The notes below the pieces were generated by a model, which worked only from the letters and a program-made list of their open reading frames with translations, was not told the DNA's origin and did not search any database. A program made the position numbers and the translations under genes. This document shows, piece after piece, positions 1 through 5,802 of a stretch of DNA of 6,272 bases; position 1 is the stretch's first letter, and the number at the start of each line of letters is the position of its first letter. The stretch is from CAZKTS01 sp964555735. Its GTDB lineage: Bacteria > Actinomycetota > Acidimicrobiia > IMCC26256 > PALSA-555. The DNA lies in the NCBI GenBank assembly GCA_964555735.1, contig CAZKTS010000123.1, positions 1 to 6,272 of the forward strand, read 5' to 3'.

Positions 1-171
1 GTGGTGAAGATCCAGGGCGGTGTCTGCCAGATCGTGCAGGGCTGGCGACCGGTCACGCAGATCACCAGCGACGACGCGTGGACGATCGAGTCGATCGCGG
101 CGCAGCGCGACGCGCTGTTCGCGAAGACCGACCCGGGCCTGCCGCCGTTCCTCCTCACCTTCGAGGGCTGA
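1..171 (+). CDS. C-terminal end of an unidentified protein (5'-truncated by window edge)
   Basis: An open frame runs from the first base to a TGA at 169-171 and encodes 56 residues, ending in PPFLLTFEG. The window opens with GTG GTG, but a start there would be coincidental. More likely this is the last part of a longer gene that begins upstream. The peptide is mixed hydrophobic and polar (QIVQGWRPVTQI, then an acidic/Ala-rich helix-like stretch) with no membrane segment or motif I recognise. The stop lies 4 bases before the GTG of the acyl-CoA dehydrogenase gene, and the last codons carry that gene's probable ribosome binding site. The two are therefore probably co-transcribed, and this protein may belong to the same lipid or CoA pathway. 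I assign no function. Confidence 0.6.
   Translation: MVKIQGGVCQIVQGWRPVTQITSDDAWTIESIAAQRDALFAKTDPGLPPFLLTFEG
163..167 (+). promoter_or_regulatory. Ribosome binding site deciding the GTG start of the first acyl-CoA dehydrogenase
   Basis: GAGGG lies 8 bases upstream of the GTG at 176, inside the last codons of the preceding gene. It supports 176 over the far-upstream ATG at 20. A start at 20 would add 52 Arg/Ser-rich residues with no counterpart in the family and would overlap the upstream gene out of frame. Confidence 0.5.
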
Positions 172-175
172 GCGC

Positions 176-1351
176 GTGGAGCTGGCCTGGGGGCCCGACG
201 AGCTGGCCTTCCGTGACGAGCTCGTGGTGTTCCTCGACGAGCATGCACCCGAGGAGATGCGCGGCGGGCTCGACTTCTCCGACCTCGATCAGGGCGACGA
301 CGTCATCCCGCAGTGGGCCCGCGACTGGCAGGCGCTGCTCTTCGACCACGGCTGGATGATCCCGGGCTATCCGCCCGAGCTCGGCGGACGCAACGCGACG
401 CCGGTGCAGACGCTCGTGTACCTGGAGGAGCTCGCACACCGGCGCATCCTGCGGTCGCTCCACTTCCCCGGCTACGCGATCGTCTCACCGAGCCTGCTCG
501 AGTTCGGGAACGACACGCAGAAGGAGCTGGTCCCCGCCGCCATCCGCGGCGACACCGTCTGGTGCATCGGCATGAGCGAGCCCAATGCCGGCTCGGACCT
601 CGCCGGTCTCCAGACGCGGGCCGTCCTCGACGGCGACCGGTTCGTCGTGAACGGCCAGAAGGTCTGGACCAGCTACGCGATGGTGGCGCAGAAGTGCTTC
701 GTCTACGTGCGCACCGACCCCGACGCGCCGAAGCACAAGGGCATCAGCCTGCTGATCGTCGACATGGACACGCCGGGCATCGAGATCCGTCCGCTCCGGC
801 ACATCAGCGGTGCGGCGCACTTCGCCGAGGTGTTCTTCACCGACGTCGAGGTACCGGCCGACAACCTCGTCGGCGCGCTGAACGACGGCTGGCGCATCAC
901 CCAGGGATCGCTCGCCCACGAACGGGCCGGTTTGTGGGTCGAGGGCGTGAGCCGGGTCGAGTCGAGCGTGCAGGGTCTCATCGACCTCGCGACGCGGCGC
1001 GGGTTGAGCGGCGACGCCGGGGTGCGCCGCCGCCTCGCCGCGATGTACGAGCAGGCGTCGTCGCTGCGCGCGCTCGGGCACAAGGGCTTCGCGAGCTTCG
1101 CCCAGGGATCGTCGGCGCCCGAGCACTCCTACATGAAGGTCGCGACGTCGGAGCTCGGCAAAGAGGTCTACGAGCTCGGGATGGAGCTGCAAGGTGCGTA
1201 CGGCGCGGTACAGGACCCCGAACGCGGCGAAGAGAACGGACGCTGGGTGAACATGTTCTACACGAACTTCGCCAACACGATCGCGGGCGGCTCGTCCGAG
1301 ATCCAGCGCAACATCATCGCCCAGCGCGTGCTGGGTCTTCCGCGAGCATGA
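176..1351 (+). CDS. Acyl-CoA dehydrogenase, large subunit of a probable heteromeric FadE pair
   Basis: This 391-residue flavoprotein should oxidise an acyl-CoA thioester to the trans-2-enoyl-CoA in the cytoplasm. It starts at GTG 176, where the N-terminus (ELAWGPDELAFRDELVVFL) matches the usual beginning of the family. The order is N-terminal helical domain (about 1-125), central beta domain with MSEPNAGSD at 133-141 (flavin and substrate contacts) and KVWTS at 162-166, then C-terminal helical domain. The C-terminus has IAGGSSEIQR at 369-378, where medium-chain enzymes have the catalytic Glu (YEGT); here Gly takes that place. E249 in LAHERAG sits where FadE26 (ChsE4)-type and isovaleryl-CoA-type enzymes carry the catalytic base, so it is the probable base. 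No RxQFG motif is visible. It overlaps the next dehydrogenase gene by ATGA, as actinobacterial alpha2beta2 FadE pairs often do. The substrate (branched, fatty or steroid side chain) cannot be read from sequence. Confidence 0.93.
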   Translation: MELAWGPDELAFRDELVVFLDEHAPEEMRGGLDFSDLDQGDDVIPQWARDWQALLFDHGWMIPGYPPELGGRNATPVQTLVYLEELAHRRILRSLHFPGYAIVSPSLLEFGNDTQKELVPAAIRGDTVWCIGMSEPNAGSDLAGLQTRAVLDGDRFVVNGQKVWTSYAMVAQKCFVYVRTDPDAPKHKGISLLIVDMDTPGIEIRPLRHISGAAHFAEVFFTDVEVPADNLVGALNDGWRITQGSLAHERAGLWVEGVSRVESSVQGLIDLATRRGLSGDAGVRRRLAAMYEQASSLRALGHKGFASFAQGSSAPEHSYMKVATSELGKEVYELGMELQGAYGAVQDPERGEENGRWVNMFYTNFANTIAGGSSEIQRNIIAQRVLGLPRA

Positions 1352-2346
1352 ACTTCGGCCTGACCGACGAGCAGGTGCTGCTGCGCGACACGGCGCGCGC
1401 GCTGTTCACCAGGGAGTGCCCGCCGGAGCTGCTGCGCGCGCACATCGACGACCCGTCGGTCGCCGAGCCGCTCTGGCACCACACCCGCGAGTTCACCGCG
1501 CTCGCCGACGGGCCGTGCACCGACCTGTGCCTGTTCGCCGAGGAAGCCGGCTACGTGGCGGCGCCGGGACAGTTCTTCGCCACGACCGCGCTGTTCGCGC
1601 CGATCGCCGCCGCGGCCGGTAGCGACCTGCACGACGGCGCGGTCGCGGGCGAGGTCACCGGGACGGTCGCGCTCGCCGGCGCCGACGGCACCTGGCGCGT
1701 GAACACGGATCCGGTCAAGACGTTAGTCCCGGAGGCCGACCGCGTCGACCGGATCGCGATCGTGCAGCCGGGTCCCGAGGTCGTGATCGTGCCGGCCGGT
1801 TCGCTGCCCACCCGGTTCGTCAAGACCGTCGACTTCTCACGGCGGCTGTTCGAGGTCGACACCGCGGGCGCCTCGGGTTCACGCCATGCCATCGACGAGC
1901 GCGCCCTCGCGTCGATCATCGAGCGCGCCACCGTCGTGCTCGCCGCCGAGACCGTCGGTGTCGCCCGTCGCATGTTCGACATGGCGCTCGCCTACGCGAA
2001 GGAGCGGTACCAGTTCGACGTGCCGATCGGCTCGTTCCAGGCCATCCAGCACAAGCTCGCCGACACGTCCCTCGCGGTCGAGCGGGCGACCGCCGCCGTG
2101 CACTACGCGGCGATGACCATCGACGCCGACGACGCCGACCGCCACCGGGCCACCCACGTGGCCAAGGCCGCGGCCGGCACCGCGGCCATGACCGCGGCCA
2201 AGGACTCGATCCAGGTGCACGGCGGCATCGGGTACACCTGGGAGCACGACCTCCACCTCTTCATCCGGCGGGCCACCGGCGCCGAGCACTGGATGGGCAC
2301 CACCGACTGGCACCACGACCGCCTGGCGGACCTGCTCCTCGCCTGA
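1348..2346 (+). CDS. Acyl-CoA dehydrogenase, small subunit of a probable heteromeric FadE pair
   Basis: This 332-residue acyl-CoA dehydrogenase-family protein starts at ATG 1348, overlapping the upstream stop (ATGA), which points to translational coupling. The N-terminus MNFGLTDEQVLLRDTARALF is typical of the family. The central domain is short and degenerate and has no SEPxAGSD loop. The C-terminal helical domain is well kept: R220 followed by YQFDVPIGSFQAIQH (221-235), the equivalent of RxQFG with Asp for Gly, and QVHGGIGYTWEHD (289-301), which contacts the FAD of a partner subunit in this family. No obvious catalytic Glu is seen in the usual places. Size and pairing resemble the small partners of mycobacterial FadE28-FadE29 (ChsE1-ChsE2) and FadE26-FadE27. 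I infer that it completes the FAD site of the large subunit and is probably inactive alone. The specific substrate is unknown. Confidence 0.9.
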   Translation: MNFGLTDEQVLLRDTARALFTRECPPELLRAHIDDPSVAEPLWHHTREFTALADGPCTDLCLFAEEAGYVAAPGQFFATTALFAPIAAAAGSDLHDGAVAGEVTGTVALAGADGTWRVNTDPVKTLVPEADRVDRIAIVQPGPEVVIVPAGSLPTRFVKTVDFSRRLFEVDTAGASGSRHAIDERALASIIERATVVLAAETVGVARRMFDMALAYAKERYQFDVPIGSFQAIQHKLADTSLAVERATAAVHYAAMTIDADDADRHRATHVAKAAAGTAAMTAAKDSIQVHGGIGYTWEHDLHLFIRRATGAEHWMGTTDWHHDRLADLLLA

Positions 2347-2349
2347 AGT

Positions 2350-2365
2350 ATCGGATATCACCGAT
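2350..2365. repeat. Short inverted repeat ATCGG-N6-CCGAT, candidate operator
   Basis: Perfect 5-base arms (2350-2354 and 2361-2365) flank ATATCA in the spacer just upstream of the XRE gene. The repeat overlaps the region where a -35 element would lie for the promoter proposed at 2381. This is where an autoregulating XRE dimer could bind. The arms are short, so chance is possible. There is no T-tract, so it is not a convincing terminator for the dehydrogenase operon. Confidence 0.3.
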
Positions 2366-2380
2366 GAGTTAGATAGGCGT

Positions 2381-2386
2381 TATGCT
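2381..2386 (+). promoter_or_regulatory. Candidate -10 element of a leaderless XRE-nucleotidyltransferase transcript
   Basis: TATGCT fits the actinobacterial -10 consensus TANNNT and ends 6 bases before the ATG at 2393. Transcription would then start at or next to the A of the start codon. No Shine-Dalgarno sequence precedes this ATG, which agrees with leaderless translation. The surrounding spacer (2347-2392) is about 43% GC (20 of 46), strikingly lower than the flanking coding DNA. No good -35 hexamer is seen. Confidence 0.45.
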
Positions 2387-2392
2387 ATACGC

Positions 2393-2740
2393 ATGGTGCG
2401 CCGAGACCGACCACGTACGCAGCCGCTGCACGGACTCGACGTTGGCGCCCTCGTCCGGGAGGTGCGCACGCTCGCCGGGTTCACCCAGCGCGAGCTCGCG
2501 GACCGGCTGGGCACGAAGCAGTCGTCGGTCTCTGCATGGGAACGCGGGCAGGATGTCCCGCGCCTCGACACCCTCGGTCGGATCCTGAGCGTCTGCGGGT
2601 TCGAAGCGGACCTCACCTTCCGGCGCCACGACGACGTCGATCGCGCGCAGATTCGTCAACAGCTGCGGATGAGCGCCGAAGACCGCGTGGCCAGCAGCGA
2701 GAACATCTCGGAGCTGGTCGGCCTCGCGCGGACTCGCTGA
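2393..2740 (+). CDS. XRE-family helix-turn-helix protein, probable antitoxin or regulator of the adjacent nucleotidyltransferase
   Basis: This 115-residue protein has an XRE (Cro/C1-type) DNA-binding domain at about 16-72. LVREVRTLAGFTQRELADRL (20-39) forms the first helices, TKQSSVSAWERGQ (41-53) the recognition helix and turn, and PRLDTLGRIL (56-65) the following helix. GFEADLTF (69-76) closes the domain. A polar tail follows (77-115: DRAQIRQQLRMSAEDRV, then a helical end), longer than a bare DNA-binding domain needs. ATG 2393 has no ribosome binding site but lies right behind a -10-like TATGCT. The stop is one base before the GTG of the nucleotidyltransferase gene, so the two form an operon. 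By context it probably represses its own promoter and may neutralise the partner enzyme, possibly through the tail. A plain regulator is the alternative. Confidence 0.85.
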   Translation: MVRRDRPRTQPLHGLDVGALVREVRTLAGFTQRELADRLGTKQSSVSAWERGQDVPRLDTLGRILSVCGFEADLTFRRHDDVDRAQIRQQLRMSAEDRVASSENISELVGLARTR

Positions 2741-2741
2741 C

Positions 2742-3254
2742 GTGCCGGTCCCCCTCCGCGCCCGTGAGATCTTGGCGACCCTTGCCGAGCACCGCGTCCG
2801 CTATGTGCTCATCGGTGGACTCGCTGCGGTGCTCCACGGCGCGGCAGTGATGACGACCGACGCCGACATCTGTCCGGACCGCGACCCCGAGAACCTCCGA
2901 AGGCTGTGTGCCGCGCTCGAGGACATGAACGCTCGGATCCGGGTGCCCGACAACGAAGATGGCGTCCCCTTCTCCTGCGGTCCTGCACTGCTCCAGCAGA
3001 TGAAGATGCTCAACATGGTCACGGACTTTGGGAACTTCGACGTCTCCTTCGAACCCGCAGGGTTTCGCTATGCCGAGCTGGCGTCGCACGCGGACGTCAC
3101 GACACTCGGCGGTGCCGAGGTCACGTTGGCAGCGCTTGATGACGTCATCGAGTCGAAGAGGCTCGCGGACCGTACGAAGGATCGAGCAGCGCTTCCCCAC
3201 CTGTACGCGCTTCGCGACGAGATCGCCGCGCAGGAGCGGGAAGCGCGCGGCTAG
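2742..3254 (+). CDS. Small MNT-type nucleotidyltransferase, probable toxin of an XRE-NTase pair
   Basis: This 170-residue protein of the DNA polymerase beta-like nucleotidyltransferase superfamily should transfer a nucleotide from an NTP to RNA or protein in the cytoplasm. The signature is complete: VLIGGLAAVLHG (22-33) with G25-G26 at the nucleotide-binding turn, the metal-binding pair D40 and D42 in TTDADI, and a third acidic residue D100 in NFDVSF. The C-terminal helix ESKRLADRTKDRAAL (137-151) matches the K...R.KD pattern common in MNT and AbiEii-like proteins. It is much shorter than full-length AbiEii or MenT toxins, and no HEPN partner gene is present. The GTG start lies one base after the XRE stop, with only a weak GC-rich Shine-Dalgarno, so translation is probably coupled. 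Codons such as TTG, CTT, CGA, AGG and TTT occur more freely than in the neighbouring genes, hinting at transfer. Toxicity is inferred from context; a housekeeping tRNA or antibiotic nucleotidyltransferase is less likely. Confidence 0.85.
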   Translation: MPVPLRAREILATLAEHRVRYVLIGGLAAVLHGAAVMTTDADICPDRDPENLRRLCAALEDMNARIRVPDNEDGVPFSCGPALLQQMKMLNMVTDFGNFDVSFEPAGFRYAELASHADVTTLGGAEVTLAALDDVIESKRLADRTKDRAALPHLYALRDEIAAQEREARG

Positions 3255-4774
3255 ATCTTGCGGTCGGCCCAGTGCTGGTCGCGCAGCAGGCGCTTGAGCA
3301 CCTTGCCGTTGGGCTGACGCGGCAGCTCGTCGACCAGCTCGAAGGACGCCGGCACCTTGAAGTCGGCCAGGTGCGCACGGCAGTGGTCGCGCAGCTCGTC
3401 CTCGGTGACGGCGGCGCGCGCCTCGACGACCGCGTGCAGCTGCTCGCCCAGGCGTTCGTCGGGCACACCGAACACCGCGCAGTCGACGACCATCGGGTGC
3501 TCGTAGAGGACCTCTTCGATCTCGCGCGGGTACACGTTGACGCCACCCCGGATGACCATGTCGGCAACCCGATCGGTGAGGAAGAGGTAGCCGTCGTCGT
3601 CGACGTGTCCGACGTCGCCGACGGTGAAGGCTCCGTCCTGCCACGCCGCCGCGGTCTTCTCGGGATCACCGTGATACGTGAACGCGAATCCGCCGGGCGG
3701 ACGCACGTAGATGACGCCGGTCTCCCCCGCCGGGAGCTGTCGGCCGTCGTCGTCGAGGATGCGGACCTCGACACCGGGCCACGGGGTCCCGACGCTGCCC
3801 GGCCGTTCGAGCCATTCCGCCATCGAGATGCGCGTGGCGCCACCCTCGCTCATGCCGTAGAGCTCGGCGATCTCGGCCGGGGCGAGCGCCTCGATGATGC
3901 GCCGTTTGACCGACACCGGACACGGCGCGCCGGCGTGGACGATCAGGCGCAGCGACGAGTGGTCCCATTGCGCCCGCTCGTCGTCGGGCACCTCGAGGAT
4001 CCGGATGAAGTGCGCCGGGACCATGAACGAGCACGTGACCCGATGACGATCAACGAGACGCAGCCACTCGCGAGCCTCGAAGGTCGGAAGGATCACCGTC
4101 GGCGCCCCGATGTAGAGCGCGGCCATGGTGAAGCCTCCGGGACCGGCGTGGTAGGCGGGGCCCGAGAGGATGTACACGTCATCGGCGGTCCAGCCCCAGA
4201 GCAGCAGCTGACCCTCCATGTTGCGGGCTGCCGCCGCCGGGTCGGCGTTCCCGTGGAGGACGCCCTTCGGACGCCCCGTCGTGCCCGACGTGTAGAAGAC
4301 CGGCGCGGTCAGCGCGCCGAGCTCGAGTGCCGGCCCGTCGCCGTCGGCCGCGATCGCGTGCTCGTAGTCGTCGTCTCCGCCGCCACCCAGCACGACGACC
4401 GCGCAGCCGGGGACGGCCTCTCGCGCCCGGGCGACGTGCTCCTCGAGGTCCGCGTGTGCCACGAGCACCCGCGCGCCGGAGTCACCGAGGATGTAGGCGA
4501 GCTCGTCGGCCTTGAGGTGCCAGTTGACGAGCACGACGGCGGCGCCGAGCTTGTTCGCCGCCGCCCACGTCTCGAAGAACTCGACCGAGTTCGGCACCAT
4601 GATCGCGACCCGGTCGTCGGGGCCAACACCTCTCACCGCAAGTGCGTGAGCGAGGCGGGTGCTGCGCTCGTCGAGCGCAGCGAAGCTGACGACGCGCTCG
4701 TCGATGAAGAACGCAGGACGATCCGGTTGGGCGCGCGCCCACGCCGTGAGGCCCCGCGGGGCGTCGGAATCCAC
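3251..4774 (-). CDS. Class I acyl-CoA synthetase / acid-CoA ligase (AMP-binding, FadD-like)
   Basis: This 507-residue adenylate-forming enzyme should activate a carboxylic acid with ATP to the acyl-adenylate and then to the CoA thioester. Motifs appear in order: the P-loop-like YTSGTTGRPKG (161-171), ELYGMSE (304-310), GDVG (386-389) preceding YLFLTDR (396-402), the hinge and CoA-site region RGGVNVYPREIEEVL (409-423), and PNGK with the catalytic Lys K491 (LPRQPNGKVLKR). Length is normal for the family. The start is GTG 4774, the farthest-upstream usual start codon before an in-frame TAG; no Shine-Dalgarno is seen. It begins 21 bases after the stop of the secreted-protein gene on the same strand, so co-transcription is possible. 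Its stop overlaps that of the convergent nucleotidyltransferase in CTAG. It resembles the actinobacterial FadD group near FadD3/FadD17/FadD19, and the dehydrogenase pair nearby suggests a fatty-acid or steroid-side-chain substrate. The substrate itself is not readable. Confidence 0.92.
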   Translation of the reverse strand: MDSDAPRGLTAWARAQPDRPAFFIDERVVSFAALDERSTRLAHALAVRGVGPDDRVAIMVPNSVEFFETWAAANKLGAAVVLVNWHLKADELAYILGDSGARVLVAHADLEEHVARAREAVPGCAVVVLGGGGDDDYEHAIAADGDGPALELGALTAPVFYTSGTTGRPKGVLHGNADPAAAARNMEGQLLLWGWTADDVYILSGPAYHAGPGGFTMAALYIGAPTVILPTFEAREWLRLVDRHRVTCSFMVPAHFIRILEVPDDERAQWDHSSLRLIVHAGAPCPVSVKRRIIEALAPAEIAELYGMSEGGATRISMAEWLERPGSVGTPWPGVEVRILDDDGRQLPAGETGVIYVRPPGGFAFTYHGDPEKTAAAWQDGAFTVGDVGHVDDDGYLFLTDRVADMVIRGGVNVYPREIEEVLYEHPMVVDCAVFGVPDERLGEQLHAVVEARAAVTEDELRDHCRAHLADFKVPASFELVDELPRQPNGKVLKRLLRDQHWADRKI

Positions 4775-4795
4775 GGCGTGACGTTGTAGCAGGAA

Positions 4796-5737
4796 CTACT
4801 GGCCGGGACAGCCGCTCTGACGCGCGTTGTCGCAGAAGTAGAACACGATGCTGATCGAAGCCCCCCGCGTCACGCTCTGCGGATCGATGTGGCACGGGTG
4901 GCCGTTCGGATCCGACGAGGTGCACGAGATCGAGTTCGGATCGTCGCCGTAGGGATCGGTCACGCTCGTGTGGAACGTGGTGCCGTCGTCCTGCTGCCAC
5001 GTCGTGGAGTTCCCGCACCCACGCGCGAAGCCGCCGTCGCTCTGCCAGCTCGAGACCGAGCCCAAGCCGAGATCGAAGCCGTTCCCCGGCGGTGCCGGGT
5101 CCCAGGTGTCGGAGCTCCACTTGAACTGGTCGGTGAGGGTGACGTTCTGCTCGGTGTAGTTCTGCACCTTCACGCCACAGAAGTTGGTGCTCCCGAACGG
5201 GGATGTGTCGATGAAGAGCGCGGCGCGCCCGAACGAATCGGGGAGGTCGCGCTCGAGGCGGTCGTCGTAGTGCCGAAGCCGCGAGCCCTTCGTGCGCTTC
5301 AACACCTTGGCCTCGTAGGTGAGCGTCGCGGCCGCGGCGTCGTAGACCGGGTCGTCGAGCTCGACCGCGAGCGCGAGCGGCCCCTGCTCGCCGCCGAACA
5401 CCTCGACGACTGCGTTGGGGGCGCCCTCGTCGCTGTCGTCGAGCAGGGCGAGCATCCGCTCGACGCCGATGATGCCGGTGTCGCGCGCGGGGCGGTCGGT
5501 GAAGAACAGCGCGTCGGGATCGACGCCCGTGAGCTCGAGGGCGAACGTGGAGCCCTCGGGCGCCGCGGCGGTGCCGCCCGACGAGTTCACGACGAACAGC
5601 GCCGACGCCTGCACCTTCTTGGGCGGCTTGGTGTCCGGCGTAGCCGGCTCGGTGTCACCGGCGCCGGCCGGTGCCGCGAGCAGCGCGACGGCGAACAGGG
5701 CAACGAGCGCGACTCCGAGCGGTCGTCGAGAACGCAT
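4796..5737 (-). CDS. Secreted six-cysteine protein of unknown function, two apparent domains
   Basis: This 313-residue exported protein starts at ATG 5737, chosen because AGGAG lies 4 bases upstream and the protein then opens with a clean Sec signal peptide: RSRR, a hydrophobic core (about 8-22) and APAGA with likely cleavage after residue 26. The alternative ATG 5770 adds 11 residues ahead of the signal. After a Pro/Thr/Lys-rich linker (28-43), residues about 45-147 form a beta-rich region containing LTGVDPDALFFTDRPARDTG, PNAVVEV and VELDDPVYDAAAATLTYEAKV. I have the impression of a recurring uncharacterised exported domain here but cannot name it. Residues about 185-313 form a second region rich in Asn, Ser, Thr, Trp and Gly, with all six cysteines (187, 241, 272, 282, 302, 310), enough for three disulfides. 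It looks like a beta sandwich; a distant likeness to aegerolysin-type folds is only a guess. No catalytic motif, lipobox or C-terminal anchor is visible, so the protein is probably released. Confidence 0.8.
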   Translation of the reverse strand: MRSRRPLGVALVALFAVALLAAPAGAGDTEPATPDTKPPKKVQASALFVVNSSGGTAAAPEGSTFALELTGVDPDALFFTDRPARDTGIIGVERMLALLDDSDEGAPNAVVEVFGGEQGPLALAVELDDPVYDAAAATLTYEAKVLKRTKGSRLRHYDDRLERDLPDSFGRAALFIDTSPFGSTNFCGVKVQNYTEQNVTLTDQFKWSSDTWDPAPPGNGFDLGLGSVSSWQSDGGFARGCGNSTTWQQDDGTTFHTSVTDPYGDDPNSISCTSSDPNGHPCHIDPQSVTRGASISIVFYFCDNARQSGCPGQ

Positions 5738-5741
5738 GGTG

Positions 5742-5746
5742 CTCCT
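5742..5746 (-). promoter_or_regulatory. Ribosome binding site deciding the start of the secreted-protein gene
   Basis: CTCCT on the + strand reads AGGAG on the - strand, 4 bases before ATG 5737. It favours this start over the in-frame ATG at 5770, which has no comparable site at a good distance. Confidence 0.6.
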
Positions 5747-5782
5747 GAGGACGGCCCACCCCTGAGCCATTGCTCGACCGTG

Positions 5783-5788
5783 ATGCTA
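5783..5788 (-). promoter_or_regulatory. Weak candidate -10 element for the secreted-protein gene
   Basis: Read on the - strand this is TAGCAT, which fits TANNNT. It lies in the 65-base gap between the amine oxidase stop and the secreted-protein start and would give a leader of roughly 40 bases carrying the AGGAG site. No recognisable -35 element is present, and TANNNT matches arise easily by chance, so this is only a pointer. Confidence 0.2.
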
Positions 5789-5802
5789 CCGGAGGCGACC
5801 GG

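Noticed and set aside
20..175. N-terminal extension of the first acyl-CoA dehydrogenase from an ATG at 20
   Set aside because: The extra residues are Arg/Ser-rich frame noise overlapping the end of the upstream gene. The family-like N-terminus starts at GTG 176 with a GAGGG site before it.
313..1347. Long open frame upstream of and in phase with the second dehydrogenase
   Set aside because: Its translation is Arg/Ala/Pro-rich, shadows the first dehydrogenase in another frame, and contains no family motif until ATG 1348. It is not a fusion.
2158..2204. Repeated CCGCGGCC-like units
   Set aside because: These are GCC/GCG codons for an Ala-rich helix (AKAAAGTAAMTAAK) in the small dehydrogenase subunit, so this is ordinary low complexity and not a functional repeat.
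4751..4762. Perfect palindrome GCCCCGCGGGGC
   Set aside because: It lies inside the first codons of the acyl-CoA synthetase (Pro-Arg-Gly). GC-only palindromes of this size are expected in such DNA, and it has no T-tract or gene-end position.
3272..4789. 505-residue + strand open frame opposite the acyl-CoA synthetase
   Set aside because: It is an antisense shadow: a composition-driven open frame in GC-rich DNA, without motifs, while the - strand frame carries all adenylate-forming motifs in order.
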